Source: Tamarix chinensis (taxonomy: Eukaryota > Streptophyta > Magnoliopsida > Caryophyllales > Tamaricaceae). Taken from it: a stretch of 64,000 nt of DNA. How positions within the stretch are numbered: the stretch's first letter is position 1; each line of letters begins with the position of its first letter. The position numbers and the translations under genes were made by a program. The stretch spans positions 62,560,638 through 62,624,637 of the forward strand of contig CM060177.1 of assembly GCA_030549775.1 (NCBI GenBank). Direction: 5' to 3'. The notes under the pieces were generated by a model. It was not told where the DNA came from. It saw only the letters and a program-made list of their open reading frames with translations, and did not search any database. Below, in pieces: positions 45,770-58,786 of the stretch.

Positions 45770-48410
45770 TATTAGGTAAAAAATGACTAAAATACCCTTG
45801 AGGCCAAAATTACCAAATTATCATCCATTTAGAATAATAAATCCATTTTATTTATTAATTTGTCATGGAAAGGTTAACATGCCATAAACAAATTATTTAT
45901 CATGTAATTAAATTAATTAGTATACCAAATGATCATTTTATCCTTTTACATAATTTTGCACATAAAATCCTAGCATGTGTATCTAATACATCTAGAATCA
46001 CATAATATCATGCTTAATGATATATATAATGCTTAATGATATATATAATGCACATTAGGCATACTTTTTAGGATAAAAATCATAACACACACAAAATGAC
46101 AAAATTACCCGTAGGGTACATATCAGTAATAGTTATACTACAAATATTTCTAAGTATGCTTAACCTATTATTTTATACATACATATCACACAAAATAATT
46201 TTTCGACATTAGAATTATTTTAATCATATTCTCATACCCGAAATATTTTACATCAAATTTCAGATAACATGATTATTTTACCGATTTTTATGATAACAAT
46301 AAATACCACACGATTTTAATGTAATAGATCATAATTAATATATTTTAGAAATAAAAATCCTAATGTACTATCATGTAATATTTATTATTTTAATAGAGTA
46401 TAATGATTACCTAGCAAAAATGTAAAAATAGCGGTATCCTACTAAAATTATGAGGTCTCGCTAATTAACTTTTCTAACATAAAAACAATACCACAAATAC
46501 CGAATTAATATCTATCAAGTAAAATAATAATTATAATAATATAAATTTTATCTTCTAAAAATTACTAAAATACCCTTACTTACTAACAATGGGTACCAAA
46601 ATATATTTTAAACAAACACAACTCTTACACATATAGCCATTCACACAAGGAAAAAGGGGGCAACAGAGAGGTGTAGCCATACAAGTGCTGGTTGGGACTT
46701 GGGTGGCTGTAGAGTGGCTCAGCTGGGAGTAGTTGGTGGCTGCTGTGCTAGATGCTACGGTGGATGGGTGGAGGGTGTTGTTAGCTCAGTGAAGGGTGTA
46801 GGGAAAAACGGGAAGGGTTGCGACGAGGAGGAGCTGGAGGTTGGAAGAAGGCTCGATAGGGAGGGCTGCGGCGGAAGGAGAGGAGGAAAGGCAGCGGTGG
46901 TGCGTGCAGAGACTAGGGTGGTGTAGGAGGAAAGGAGAATGGTGGCTGGATGCATGAGGGAGGCTAGAGGTGGCTAGTTGCGAGAATGGGAGATGACTGC
47001 ACAAGGAGTGTTGGAGTTGGAGGCTGCAAGATGCATGTGTGGTGCCGCGAGAGTAGGATGGTGGAGATGGGGAAGTGATGTTCGATCAGGAAGGAAGAGA
47101 AGGAGGGAGGTGGTGCAGGATTGATTGGTGGAAGGTGGTAGTGTTGTGGTGGTGGTGGGTATGCAGGAAAAAGATGAAGGAAGGAGGAAGAAGAAGAGGA
47201 AGGGTGGAGGACCTGGGCAATTTTGCTAGGTTAGAGTGGTGATGATGGTAGGCTAGAGTTGGAGTTAGGTGGTGTACTGGTAGGCAGACAAAAATAGAGG
47301 AGAGCAAGGGGTTGGGCTGCTGGGGTGTCGAGGTGGTGAGGATGGGTTGGAGTGTTGTGGTTGGTTGGCCAGCACAGAAATGGAGAAGGTAGTTAGGGCT
47401 CGGTGGTGTGGTGTGTCCGTGTGTGTATGTGTGTGCTTTGTATGATGTATAAAGACTTGTAGAGGAGGTCTGAAAGGGGAAAGGGTTAGAGATTATCACT
47501 TATCAATGAGTCAGTATGCGATGTGTACAACGTGTTGTGTGTATAGTGTATACAAATGACTGAATTGGCATAAAATGGATGTTATCTAAAAAAATAAGCA
47601 ACAGCTAACAAGACTCCAACATTATATAAAAAAATAGATGCTAACAATTAATTTGATTGCTAAATGGTGTTGATACAATCGAATGCAATTCGCAAGCATG
47701 GGAATAGAATAATACACGCATTGAAGGGCACAACAATGGAGAAGGTGGCTACACTTGCTGGGGCTCGCTGGATTGGTGGTGTGGTGTGTGTATGCATGTT
47801 GCTGTTGTTGCAGACTGGAGAGGACTGGAGTAGGGTAGAGTTGGTTGACTATTGAGGCCTAAGAGGGGAAAGTTGGAGAGTATCAAACTATCAATACGTA
47901 TACACACACTCATGTAGTGAGTTGTGAGCCAGTGAAGTAAAGCTAGAGTCACTGATCGACCGGGTGACGGGGCGAGGGGTGGTGAGGAATGAGGATGGAT
48001 TGGGACGCAACAAACTTTGCGTGGAGTGAGATAAGGAGTGAGACAGGGAGAGATATTTTAGGAGAAAATTGGGGGATAGAATGGTAGAATTTTTACAGGT
48101 AATAATGTACCGTAGAAATAAAGGGTAAAAATAATATATTAGATTTGGAGGGAAAATAAGATATAGGTATTTTATTTAGGGAAAAATAAAATTTAGGTGA
48201 AATATTAGAAAAAAATAAAGTTATTAGAAAATTATAAATATTTTAACTAATATCTTATTATAGTTTATATAAAATTAAGAGGCTTAGAAAAATAACGAGT
48301 AAGTAAAATATTTAAGAGGGGACAAAGTGTTAAAAAAATATTTAGTATTTAATGTATAAAAAATAAAATGAGTTAAAAATGAGACTTTTAAATAAAAATT
48401 AATCATTGTA
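45770..48410 (-). mobile_element. Degraded minus-strand long LTR of the Tekay-type superfamily
   Basis: Its order matches the 5' part of the other long LTRs read on the minus strand: an AT-rich start near 48410, a TATA-like CTTTATAC near 47450 (about 960 bp in), a C-rich tract that appears as the G-rich 46620-47510 (P/S/T-rich frames are shadows) and then AT-rich sequence with CACATTAGGCAT near 46052, as at 5530. The array/hairpin 3' part is missing. Both ends are approximate. Confidence 0.5.
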
Positions 48411-50620
48411 AGATTTTGATTTTATTTTTTCATAGTATTTAAATTTAATAATAATATATATAATGTTATTATTAATTATTATTATCATTTAATTTAAAGA
48501 TATAAGTTATTTGTATTTCTAACCCTAATTAAAGTTTGAGACTAAATTATATATGTAATTTATTAGCAGCTCTTAACTTTTTTTTTTGATTGGATGATTA
48601 ATGATGTCAGAGTTTAAAAATAAAGATTGATTGGAACTTGAAAGATAATCTATCAATTCGTTTATGGAATTACGGTATAATAGGTTAATTACTAATATAA
48701 AAGGATAACTAATTTATAATTTTATAAATTTACTTAAAAATATGCATCTTCGACGATAAGTTTTATTTTGTAATTAAATTAATGATAAGTGAGATATTTA
48801 TAATAATTGCAACCAACTAAAATTAAGTTAACTCATTAAATAAATTATATTTCTAGTCTTTATATTGATGTTGATTTATTTTATATATGAATATTTAATA
48901 TTTTTATATTATAGATTGAATTTCCCTTATATAATAGTATCTTAGCACATCATAGAATCTATGACAATACATTACTAGAAATTCCAATCCATTCCATTTA
49001 ACACCACATCAAATATCTCAATCGTCAAACTTATAAGTTATAAATATGAAGAGAAAATCAATCAGTGATTATAAACTAATTGATCTAATTTGATAAATTT
49101 AGTTGTAATTTAACAAGGAATAGATGACTTTAAAGATATATAGAAATCGTATTAAATATTAACAACTATGGTCAATATAAGTAAAAATTGAAAAGATAAA
49201 GAATATATGAGCTTTTTAGGCCTTAATTAATTCAACTCATCTCTCATAACAAATCAAGGATAAAGAATATGTTTGAGGAAACACCTATTGGAAAAAGATT
49301 GTGTGTGATGAGTTGGAGATGAGTCAGATATACAGGTATGGGAGGATGCATGAGTAAGCCATAATAAAAGGTATTTTTGACTTCATCAAAATGGTTTAGA
49401 TTAGAAAATGAGTTCATAATTGTTGAAATGCAACACATGTGAAATATATCATGAAATTGTTAGATCATGGCTCTAAGCAAAAGAATATAAATTTATTATG
49501 TCCTATTTTATAACCTATGAAAATATTAGATATTTCAAAGCTTTATTAAATTTACAACTAACTAGGGATAATATTAGTTAGTCATGATATTGAGCTAAAA
49601 GATCTAAAGGGAGCCAAGGATGAGTCCTTATCATCAAGTTTGCAATGACAACAACTCTAGCACCTCACAATCCTCACTAAGAATATCATATTAAGATTAA
49701 TACTTTAAAGAATCAAAGGCTTGTAAGGAGTAGCTATTAACTACAAATAGGTTGGTTGAGAAAGATACGAATAGACCAATGTGTGAGATGTGTGAACAAG
49801 TAACTTAGACTTTAGTGCATGAGATTAATGATTGCCCCATTACCCAAGTGTTTTATTTGGATGATGATAATCTATAGTGAAGTTGTACACTATAAAAAGG
49901 CAATGAATTTAATTGGGTCTATTTTATAATCTAACACTTAGATGACGAGATGTCAGAAATGACGTGTACACTAATATAGGTTATTTGAATGAATTGAAAT
50001 AAGAGGATATCAAATGACTCTACACTGATTCAGTGACTAAATAATATTATTGAGGATACCATGCACTTGCTACTAGAATATTATGCCATAATATCAAGAA
50101 ATGAAATAATTACCAAAGGAAGGGTATGATCCACCATGTAAGCAATTATATGAATGATGAAAATAGATGATATGCATGCTGATGTAATTGAACATGAATA
50201 ATGCATGAAAAACATTGTAGGAAATCATGAAGATTATAATTGCGATTTAAGATGTAAAAGGTGATGTATTGTCACTTATTAGCTATGTTGTAACCATAAT
50301 AAATATCTAACGACATATTGACAATATAGATAATTGTCTTAAGACATTAGACATACAACATAGAATTTAGTATGCTATGACGGAGTATTGTTTTACTAAG
50401 TTAGGCATTGTGACAAATTCATTGGAAGTAGTGTAGGGTTTATAATCATAAGATAAGTTTGATATTTTATTTTTAACTAAGTTATTGATGATTGTGATTT
50501 TCATTTATCACATATTTATTTATTGTGTATTAAAAATTATTATTGAAAATAAAAAAATAGTGACAATGTTCTAACTCTTTCTTGATCATGATTCATACTG
50601 TTATAAATAATACCCAATTT
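48411..50620. other. AT-rich intergenic, nothing recognised
   Basis: No gene, terminal repeat or array I can support. Short open frames here have no recognisable motifs. Confidence 0.5.
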
Positions 50621-50624
50621 GAGT

Positions 50625-51010
50625 ATTTTGATTTGACTTAAAATCTATAGACCTGAACTCAAAAAACCCGATAGATCTAGCACTTGGTTGATCCGATTCA
50701 CACCCGACCCATATAGTGACTTGAACTCGAACCCAAACCTAACCCGAATTTTGTAGACCCAAGTCAAACCCGAAATAGACCCAAACCGGAGATACCAAAA
50801 AATCTAGCATTGACTCGACCCAAATCATACTTGACTCACCACTTAACCCGAATCGAACCTGAACCCGACCTAAAGCAACACAGCTCGAAACACACCCGAA
50901 CCGAATTAGACTCGAACTCAAGCCCGAACCCGACTCGATTGTATAGTAAATCGAAGTTGACCGACCTATATCAACCCAACCCTAATGACCCGTTTGCCAC
51001 CTTTAAAAGC
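50625..51010 (+). repeat. Dispersed GACCC/AACCCGA-type repeat (copy 3)
   Basis: Runs of AACCCGA, GACCCAAACC and CTCGAACCCAAAC, ending in AACCCTAATGACCCGTTTGC, whose reverse complement (GCAAACGGGTCATTAGGGTT) is a common end of small hAT-like repeats in plants. Non-coding; open frames here reflect the repeat. Confidence 0.55.
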
Positions 51011-51840
51011 AGAACAGGCGGCATGACAGTGAAAAGAAGAAAGGACAAGGACAATACAAGAATAAAATCTAAAAGAACAGACCGAATTGCATGAGTGAGG
51101 CCGAGGATGGGAAGAACAAATATGTTTATCATTATTTTTTCGGTTTGTTCTTCATTTTGATGTTATATAATTTTATATTTTATTTTGTTCATATTTAATA
51201 TTTTATATATAATTTAAAAATTTTAATTAATTTAATTATTTTTATTTTAATTAATAATATGTTCTAATTTTTATTATTATTTTTTATTTTTTTTATTAAG
51301 GATATGGTGAAATCTTACTTTTTATTATAATAGATTAATTGATTATTTAATTAATAGATTGATATATGTATTTTCTGCTATTGTTCTAAATTGTGTCTAA
51401 TTAATAGGCTGATCATCTTTGATTAGCATTTAATGAGTCAAGTTGAGAAAAAGAGAGTTAATTGTTCACTTTAGGTTAAATAACATAAATGTAATTTAAA
51501 TAGGTTGTAAAAATAATTACATAATTTATATAATAATAGGAAAAAATAAATGCTTAATTAAAACTAAAATATCATCATTTATTTAAATCATTTAACTAAA
51601 GATAACAGGATTTATAATTGACAATGGGATTACGTAACTCGAGAGAATGTATTAGTTAAATATCCTCATTGACACATAACTAGTGCTTAAAAAGATTAGG
51701 TATTTGAATAATTGATCATTATAATTTGATAGTAATAGAATTGGATTCCTTGATGACTTTTATTAATTGATTTTATTTTTATTAGTTTTTATTTGACTTC
51801 ATTTTATATTTATTTAGTTTGATATGAAATTCTTAGTTTA
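51011..51840. other. AT-rich intergenic, probably eroded LTR
   Basis: No gene recognised. Since 51900-52019 resembles the LTR/PBS junction of an Athila/Tat-type element, this stretch may be the eroded body of that LTR. Confidence 0.35.
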
Positions 51841-52030
51841 AAATTAGTTATCTTTTTATTTAATTTCAATCGCCTAGGCCTAAGTAGAGCGATTAGAGTC
51901 TGTGTTAATATTTAGTCTTTGTGGGAAGGTACTTTTAGTGCCCAATATAACCTGCAACCGGTGTGCTTGTCAATAACTATATTTGGTCGATATTAAGTTT
52001 TTATCACCATTTTTGAGGACTAATTTAATA
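51841..52030 (+). other. Degraded Athila/Tat-like LTR end and tRNA-Asp-type PBS
   Basis: CAACCGGTGTGCTTGTCAATA and then AAGTTTTTATCACCATTTTT followed by GAGGACTAATTT mirror the Athila/Tat junction, where ACCGGTGCGCTTGC is followed by TTTTTGGCGCCGTTGCC and GGGGACTAA. The PBS-like core is at 52002-52019. G-to-A and C-to-T changes account for most differences, as expected for an old methylated copy. Confidence 0.5.
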
Positions 52031-52149
52031 GCGTTAAGTCTAAAATTTTAAATCTTAATCTAGAAATTTTTATATATTTTTCTGTTCTATTATTTTCGAG
52101 ATTTACTCAATTTTCTTGACCTTTGAAATTTTTGCATGAGTACGAGTCA

Positions 52150-52560
52150 CTATATATAGAACTGGCAAAAGCTGACCTAATCTGACCCACAAAAAATCCT
52201 ATTCAAAATTGACCCGACCCGACCCGATCCTAACTTATATCTTGCCATCAATCCAATCCGTTATCAACTCGACCTAACTCGACAAAATTAAATATTAAAT
52301 TAACTAGTTATGATAAAAAAAGATACACATTTTATTATTTATGCAAAGCTTTTAAAAATATATTATTATTATTATTTAAATTTTATTTATTTTTCTTACT
52401 TTTATTGTAAAGTTACTTATTCACTAACGATATTCTAATTTTACTAATTTTTTTGCTTAAACACAAAAATTTGAAAGTTATAATAATAATAATTAAATAA
52501 CAATTATAACATATTATTAATCACATACTTATATGAAGTTAAACATAATATTTGCATATG
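52150..52560 (+). repeat. Dispersed GACCC/AACCCGA-type repeat (copy 4)
   Basis: GCAAAAGCTGACCTAATCTGA, GACCCGACCCGACCCGATCC and CTCGACAAAATT are followed by TAACTAGTTATGATAAAA, ACACATTTTATTATTTATGC and ACTAACGATATTCTAATTTT. The blocks are collinear with 34985-35570, without the tandem duplication seen there. Confidence 0.65.
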
Positions 52561-52624
52561 AGGTTAATGAGTTAGATTAATTTTGGTAGTTAATGTTCGA
52601 TTTGATTAAAAACCAAAGTGATTC

Positions 52625-53632
52625 TGTAATATCCCCAACTTTATGAACCAAATAATTTCTTTTAAAAAGCTAATTAGGGAAGCTAAAATATTAAATCACG
52701 GGGTGCTACCGCTACACTTGATACAAGTTTAGTTTCCTTTACCGTTCTATTACTAACTGCTAAGACTAAAAGTATTAGTTTACTTACTATTAACACACAA
52801 TTATAGATCAGAATAGTGAGATGGTTAAAATAATTTAACATTATTTTAAATAGAACCACCTGTCAGTAGTTACAAAATGTTAGTGCCAGAAAATACATAA
52901 AATACATTAAGAATAGATAATCTTTTGGATTAAAAGATGCCAAACAAAATACTGATAATCCAAAACTCTCAACCCAAGCTAACCTGCGAAGGCCACTGCG
53001 CATTTAATAAGCAAGAATCTATGAAAATGAGCCCTTCAGTACAATAGTATTGAGTAACCAATTATACAAAACTAATATGAAAGGTATGTATAGAACACAT
53101 AAAAGACATTTCTGCAATACATGAATATTTAATTATATATATATACTAACTATTCAGATAATTACATACCACCAATGCCATATACTACTCATGCTCATTC
53201 ATATGGAATAAATTAAAGTTTACTAATGGAATATCCAAGAGATGTTTTTTGCAGTATAATTAGAAACACCATCATTCTCAAATAACAACCATGGCCACAT
53301 GGCTTGTTATCAATACTGACAACTCTTATAATAATGGTAGGCTCACTAGCACACCCAATAACAACTCATATCACCACAGATAGGCATAGATGTTGCAACA
53401 TTCATAGACTGATGCAAATATTGCTGCCGAATCACAATTAGGCATAAATGCTACTACCAATGAATCCAATAATAATTGGAATCAAATAATAATCATTTTC
53501 ATTTTTATTTAATTGAGGGAAATCATATCAACCCTGAAATACTAAGGTACTTTGGCGCACAAGGGCAACATAATATCCTATCGACTTTTAACTTAGAGAC
53601 GTAAGGGTACTTTGGTTGCATTAGTACACGAA
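52625..53632 (-). mobile_element. 3' part of a long LTR, target of the next insertion
   Basis: The minus-strand end is GGGGATATTACA at 52625. GGGGTGCTACCGCTACACTTG near 52699 and GCTAAGACT near 52761 are the terminal block, and TTCAGTACAATAGTATTGAG (from 53036) is the hairpin block. The remainder is missing because another LTR (53633-57731) starts abruptly. Confidence 0.65.
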
Positions 53633-53923
53633 TGTAACACATTGCTTTATATATAATGACACTTAATCCATAAATATCTATACCCTCTATTATGTCCGTA
53701 CATCTAAATAGAGTAAGAGATAGTGTATAAAGAGTTCCAAAAAGGGGGTAAAAGATACAGTATGTTAATATGAAACCAAAATAAAACGATACAAATGTAA
53801 ATTAATAGTAAAAGGAGAATTCGGCCAACGTTGCTCTTGGTCCCCATGCTAAGTCCAAGCTCAATTCTCAGTCCCGTCCAATGCCTCATAAGTATCATAG
53901 GCATCGAATATGGTGTCTCCTAC

Positions 53924-55439
53924 CTACATAAACTTAGCAGAGCCTTTTGCTCGAGAGAATAAGCAGCACCCATAAAACGTGTGGTTATTATGCTAAGTAT
54001 TGAGTAAGGTAATTATGCAACTAAGACCATATACATAAAGCATATAATATAAGCATGATCATACAAATAAACATAGAAGTAATGTAGATTATAGAGGCCG
54101 TGTTATAGTCCGATTAAGTTTATTTTTTAGATCTCTGATCAATATACTCATTTCACACCATGCTTATTATTAATCTATGCGAGTATGGAAACCCCACTAT
54201 TATAGCCAGTGGATCGGAAAAACATGTAGGGTAAACACTTTTGGCTACTATTATTCGCCAGTAGACCGGTATAGCCCCGACTCTCATGGTATTTCACTGT
54301 AAGTAGATAGTGCCTTTCCATGGTTTAACATCATTAGGTTTGGTTTGTTGAGTATGGAATCCCCTACTATTATAACCGGTGGACTGAAAAAATATGTAAG
54401 GCTGAACGCTCCTAGCCACTATTATTCGCTGGTGGACCGGTCTGAGCTTGGGTCACCAATTATTCGTTTTAAGTGGCTAATATCTTATTCGTATCTTATT
54501 CGATAAATATTTCACCCTTGACATGCATGTCACAATCCGTCTACTCCTATCCCCCTGAGGGTCCGTCCCATATCTTGGGACTTCTGCACCTCCTAACACA
54601 CCCCTCTATCTTTTCCTCTTCTACTTACTCCCATGAATACCCAACTCCTAAGTGTGTGGGTCAAGTCCCATTTCCTTATGTCATATATGGTCAACTTTAC
54701 TATCGCCCCCCAGGATTTTCCCCCGAAAACCCTAATATGGCCTATGTGGCTCGTCCTTTCTCTAACCCACAGAACTCATGCTCTTTTATCCCCAACTCAT
54801 CCTCTCACTTAAAATTAACCCCAAACATTTCACCTTCCTTTCCCATTTTACACATGTTAACACGAAACCTTAGTTAACCACCCCAAACTCCAGCCAAGTT
54901 CCTTATACACCCTTATACCAACCTACGTTTAATTTTCCGCCCAAGGATTCTAATCACCTAAACAACACTTCCCTCACCTTACTTACACCCCAAGGTAACT
55001 TTTCACATGTAATGATCATTCCCATGCAAACACTATCCATCCCATGCAAACCCTAGACCTCTCTATGCAATATCTACTCCACTATCTTATTTTGTCCATA
55101 TTTTCCTTTTATTTGTCCCTTCATGGGTCATGAGTCAATTAGGTCATTCTCATTTTCTTTTAGTCAACTCAATCCCCTTCTTTTCCTTTTTATCCTTTCA
55201 CCCCATACCATCTTATTAACCCGTCCTAGCATGGATGTTCTAAATGGTCACATCACATAATACCACAAGCACAATGTACACATCATTTTACACATGCCAT
55301 AAGGAAGTCAGATAAGTGTACTTTAACTCTGTGTTGCGCTACAAGTAAGTATTCATAATAATATGAGGTACACAATATAATAGAACACATAGCATATAAG
55401 GCATATAAAACATACAAGTGACCTTAACTACACCCTTAC
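53924..55439 (-). other. Putative leader intron in the minus-strand LTR
   Basis: The minus strand has TTTTAG/GTAAGGG at the 5' boundary, preceded by AGGAGCGTGCTCCAAG as in the LTRs at 9374 and 60257. TTATGTAG/GTAGGAG is at the 3' boundary, 1,516 bp apart. Confidence 0.35.
54190..54445 (-). repeat. CCACCGG...AATAGTGG array, 2 + 2 units
   Basis: Four units on the minus strand, appearing on the plus strand as CCACTATTATAGCCAGTGG and variants near 54194, 54248, 54365 and 54417, in two blocks as in the sister LTRs. Confidence 0.85.
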
Positions 55440-55559
55440 CTAAAACGATGTTAGGCTTGGAGCACGCTCCTATGCCTACTTAGAGTTTTAACTTGGTTTA
55501 CGTATAAGAAGAAAATACTAAGGGTTAACTTCCATTTTACCATTATTTCCTACCTTACT

Positions 55560-55773
55560 CTTATCATAGCCTAATATTAGGATTATTAATAATAATAGTA
55601 GTTTTATAGGTAAAAGCAGGGTTATTATTCTTAAAGTAGCTAATCCTGCTACTACTAGTCAAAATAGGTCTTAGTAGTTATATTGGTTCATGTTAAAGTA
55701 TTAATAGCAATATTTATATTACTAAAGATAATAGCTTTAATATTAACAATAATAATAATAATAGTAGTAGTAT

Positions 55774-55832
<59 letters not shown>

Positions 55833-56290
55833 ATAATACTAATAACAACCCAAATTTTAGTAATAATAATAGTAGTATGAGTAATACTAAAATAGTGACA
55901 ATAATGGTAGTAATAATAATAATCGTAGAAATAAAAATGCTAGTAGTGATAGGAATATTAGTGATATAGGTAATATTAACAATAATGATAAAGTAGTAGT
56001 AGTAGTAATAATAATAACAATAATAGTAATAATAATACCAATAATAGTTCGAATCTTAAGAATGATAATAATAAGTTTCCTAATAATCTTAATAATAGTA
56101 ACATCATACTACTACGACCAAGGTTAATGATAATGATGATGATGATGTTATTGTTATTATTATTATTATTATTATTATTCTCTATTATTAATAATGATAT
56201 TAATAGTAATATTCTAAAGTTAGTAATAATAATAATAATAATAGCCGTAGTAGTAGTAGTAATAATAATAATAATAAAATTAACAACTCA
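55560..56290 (-). repeat. (TAA)n/(TAG)n microsatellite inside the LTR
   Basis: Mixed TAA and TAG triplets with a pure (AGT)n run of about 70 bp at 55761-55830. This is the counterpart of 11107-11665. Valine- and isoleucine-rich frames are artefacts. Confidence 0.95.
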
Positions 56291-57731
56291 ATGTATTATT
56301 TTTAAGGGTTAGGGAGGCTAAGGCATGACCTAGGGATGGTGGTGACCAGGTGGCGCTGGTGGTGGTGGAGGAGGATGAGAAGGTGGAGAAATAGTTTTCT
56401 AGGCTAGAAGAGGGGGAGTGAGAGGGAGTGAGAGGGTGGTGGTGGTAGGTGCTCTAGGTTGAGGGGGTTGGAATGGTGGTGGTGGCGCAACCAAAAGGGG
56501 TGGCACAAGAGGCGGTTAGTGTGGTGGCCGAAGGTGGTGGAGAGGGAGGTAGGGGAAAAGAAGGTAGGGGGAGGTAGAGGAGGCTTAGATGGGTGTTTTG
56601 AAAAGTAAGGAGAGTGGCGGCTGCGACGAAAACGGCGGTGCATGGCGGCACAAAGGGCGGTGGTGGGTGAGAATTGGCAAATTGAGGGGCCAATTTTGCA
56701 CGGTTATGGCGGCTTGTGCAGGAGGAATCGAGAGTTGTGAGTGGTGTGATTCAGTGGAGGGTGCTGTAGGGAGTAGTTTGGTAGGTGATTCAAGCAGCGA
56801 CGTTGGATGACGGTGGCAGAGGGAGCGTCTGAACTGGTGGTGGTGCAAGGGAGGCAAGTTTTCTAGGTAAGGAAAGAAATCCGATTAAGAAATCAGTTGG
56901 GGGTATATATTGGTAATTAAGGGATGAAAACAATAGAAGGGGAAGAGGACAAAGTAGAGGTAGCTGTGGCAAGTCGCCGGCTGGCGGTGGAAGGCATGTA
57001 CAAGCCTGCGATTTGTAGGTACTTTTCGGTTGGGGGTGAGGAAAAGGAAAGAAAGGAGGGCAGGTGTGAGGAGGTACGAGGATTGGTTGGGTTTGAAAAA
57101 GGAAGGAAAAACCACAGGGAAGAGACAGGAGGTGGCAGACTGGTGTGTGGTGGCTGGTTGTCGGCATACGGGGTGCCGGGAGGCGATGATTTGCTGGTCA
57201 TGGGAAAGGAGTGGGGAAGAAGATGAAGAAGGGTCGGTTGACTGGTCCAAGGGAAATAAAGAAAATAAAGGGAACTAGCGGGCGAGCGGTTTGAAAAAAA
57301 AAGAATGGCGGGCTAGGCCGTGCCGAAGGAAAAGAGAGGGGGTTTTGGGCCGCGAGGGGCTGGCCCAAATCAGGAGAAGAAGGGAAAAAAAGAAAAGGAG
57401 AAAGGAGAGAAATGAAAGAAAAAGGAACAAGAAGGGAAAATGAAAAAAAAGGAAAAAGGACAAATGGGTTGGGACATTTAAAATATTTTGGTATTTTTTT
57501 TGAATATTTAAAATAATAAATTTTAGTAAAATAATATAAAAATTAGGATATTTTGGATAATTTCTTCTAAATTCTATTTTAATTAGCAAAATACCCTAAT
57601 TTTCTTAATTACATTATTTATTATTTTCTCTTGATTTTGTGTTAAATACTTCATCTTATTTTAATAAAATAATTTATTTAACTAATTTTCCTAATAAATA
57701 TCTATTTTGACATAATTTTTGAAGTATTTCA

Positions 57732-58786
57732 TCACTACCCTCTTAAAGAAGGACTTCGTCTCCGAAGTCACTTTCTAATAGGGTTAAGGACCAAGATGGT
57801 CTAAGTGATTAAGGATAATACTAACATTAATATTAAGTAACTACCCCCTTAAAAAAAGGGTTTACTAAGAGTTGTTGTACCTATAGCAAAGAGTTTCGAG
57901 TACGCCTTACGCATTTCCTTCTCAGCTTTCCAGGTAGCCTCTTCAGTTCCATACCAGCTCTATAGAATCTTTATAAGGGGAACTGCACTTGTGCTGGTCT
58001 TCCGGAGCTTGGTGTCAAGGATTCGCACCAGTTACTCTTCATAGGTTAAGGAGTCATCTAACTCTATCTCGTCTAGTCATATCACATGGAGGGATTAGCA
58101 ACGTACTTTCACAACTACGAGATGTGGAGCACATTGTGGACTCGTGCTAATTTTGGAGGAACAACTAACCGATAAGCAACCTTTCCTACACGCTCTAAGA
58201 TCTCAAAGAGCCTCGAGCTCAGCTTGTCCTTTCTGCAAAACCTTTGCATGTCCTTTGTGGGGGAATCCCTCGACAATACCTTTTTCTCAGGCTCGAAGTC
58301 ACTATCCCAGCACCTTCGATCAGCGTAAATCTTCTATCTACTTTGGGCTGCTCTCATCTGGTCTTGAATCTGACGGGCCTGCATAGTCATCTCTTCAATC
58401 ATCTTAGGCCCCAATACCACTATCTCGTTGATATCACTCCAACACAAGGGAGTCCTACACTTCCGCCCGTACAAAGCCTCAAAGGGGGCCATCTTTATGC
58501 TAGCTTGGTAGCTGTTGTTGTACGAAAACTCTATCAAATATAGGCGCTCCTCCCAACATCCCTATAAATCTAGTACACAGGCCCTCAGCATATCTTCTAG
58601 GGTCTGTATGGTCCGCTTTGTCTGTCCATCCGTGACAGGGTGGAAAGTTGTACTCATCTTCAACTTTGTTCCCAGAAATTCTTGTAGCTTTCCCCAAAAG
58701 TGAGAGAGAAACCTTGAATCCCTATCTAACACGATGCCCTCTACTATCCAGTGACGACCGACCATGAACTTCATATAGGCACCCGC
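57732..58786 (-). pseudogene. Tekay-like chromovirus integrase and chromodomain remnant
   Basis: Leftward from 58786: the catalytic core from YMKF through LDRDSRFLSHFW and TFHPVTDGQTKRTIQTLEDM; then LIEFSYNNSYQASIKMAPFE, ALYGRKCRTPLCW, a GPY/F-like C-terminal region (LFEILERVGKVAYRLVVPP, ARVHNVLHIS) and a degraded chromodomain at about 58050-57860 (ILDTKLRKTSTSAVPLIKIL, EEATWKAEKEM). Stops and frame changes are frequent. The purine tract next to 57731 and the LTR follow at once. The integrase is cut at 58786 by the terminus of another LTR, so gag, PR, RT and the 5' LTR lie elsewhere or are lost. Confidence 0.88.

Larger units (their letters stand above)
53633..57731 (-). mobile_element. 3' LTR of a Tekay-like chromovirus
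   Basis: On the minus strand it starts TGAAATACTTCAAAAAT at 57731, directly after a purine-rich tract (TTTAAGAGGGTAGTGA) that ends the coding region, as in Tekay/Del elements. The start matches TGAAATGCCCCAAAAATTTC at 9374, which ties all the long solo LTRs here to this clade. Contents on the minus strand: TATA ATATATACCC (56903-56910), a C-rich leader (read as G-rich 56310-57470), (TAA)n/(TAG)n tract, donor-like TTTTAG/GTAAGGG (55439), CCACCGG units (54190-54445), decayed hairpins and acceptor (about 53924-54015). The far end TGTAACACATT at 53633 lacks the usual terminal block and is less certain. Confidence 0.75.

Noticed and set aside
46699..47499. Glycine- or proline-rich open frames in G-rich DNA
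   Set aside because: This is the C-rich leader of a minus-strand LTR; frames are unsupported shadows.
55683..56312. Poly-valine/isoleucine open frames
   Set aside because: Translation of (AGT)n/(AAT)n repeats in the minus-strand LTR.
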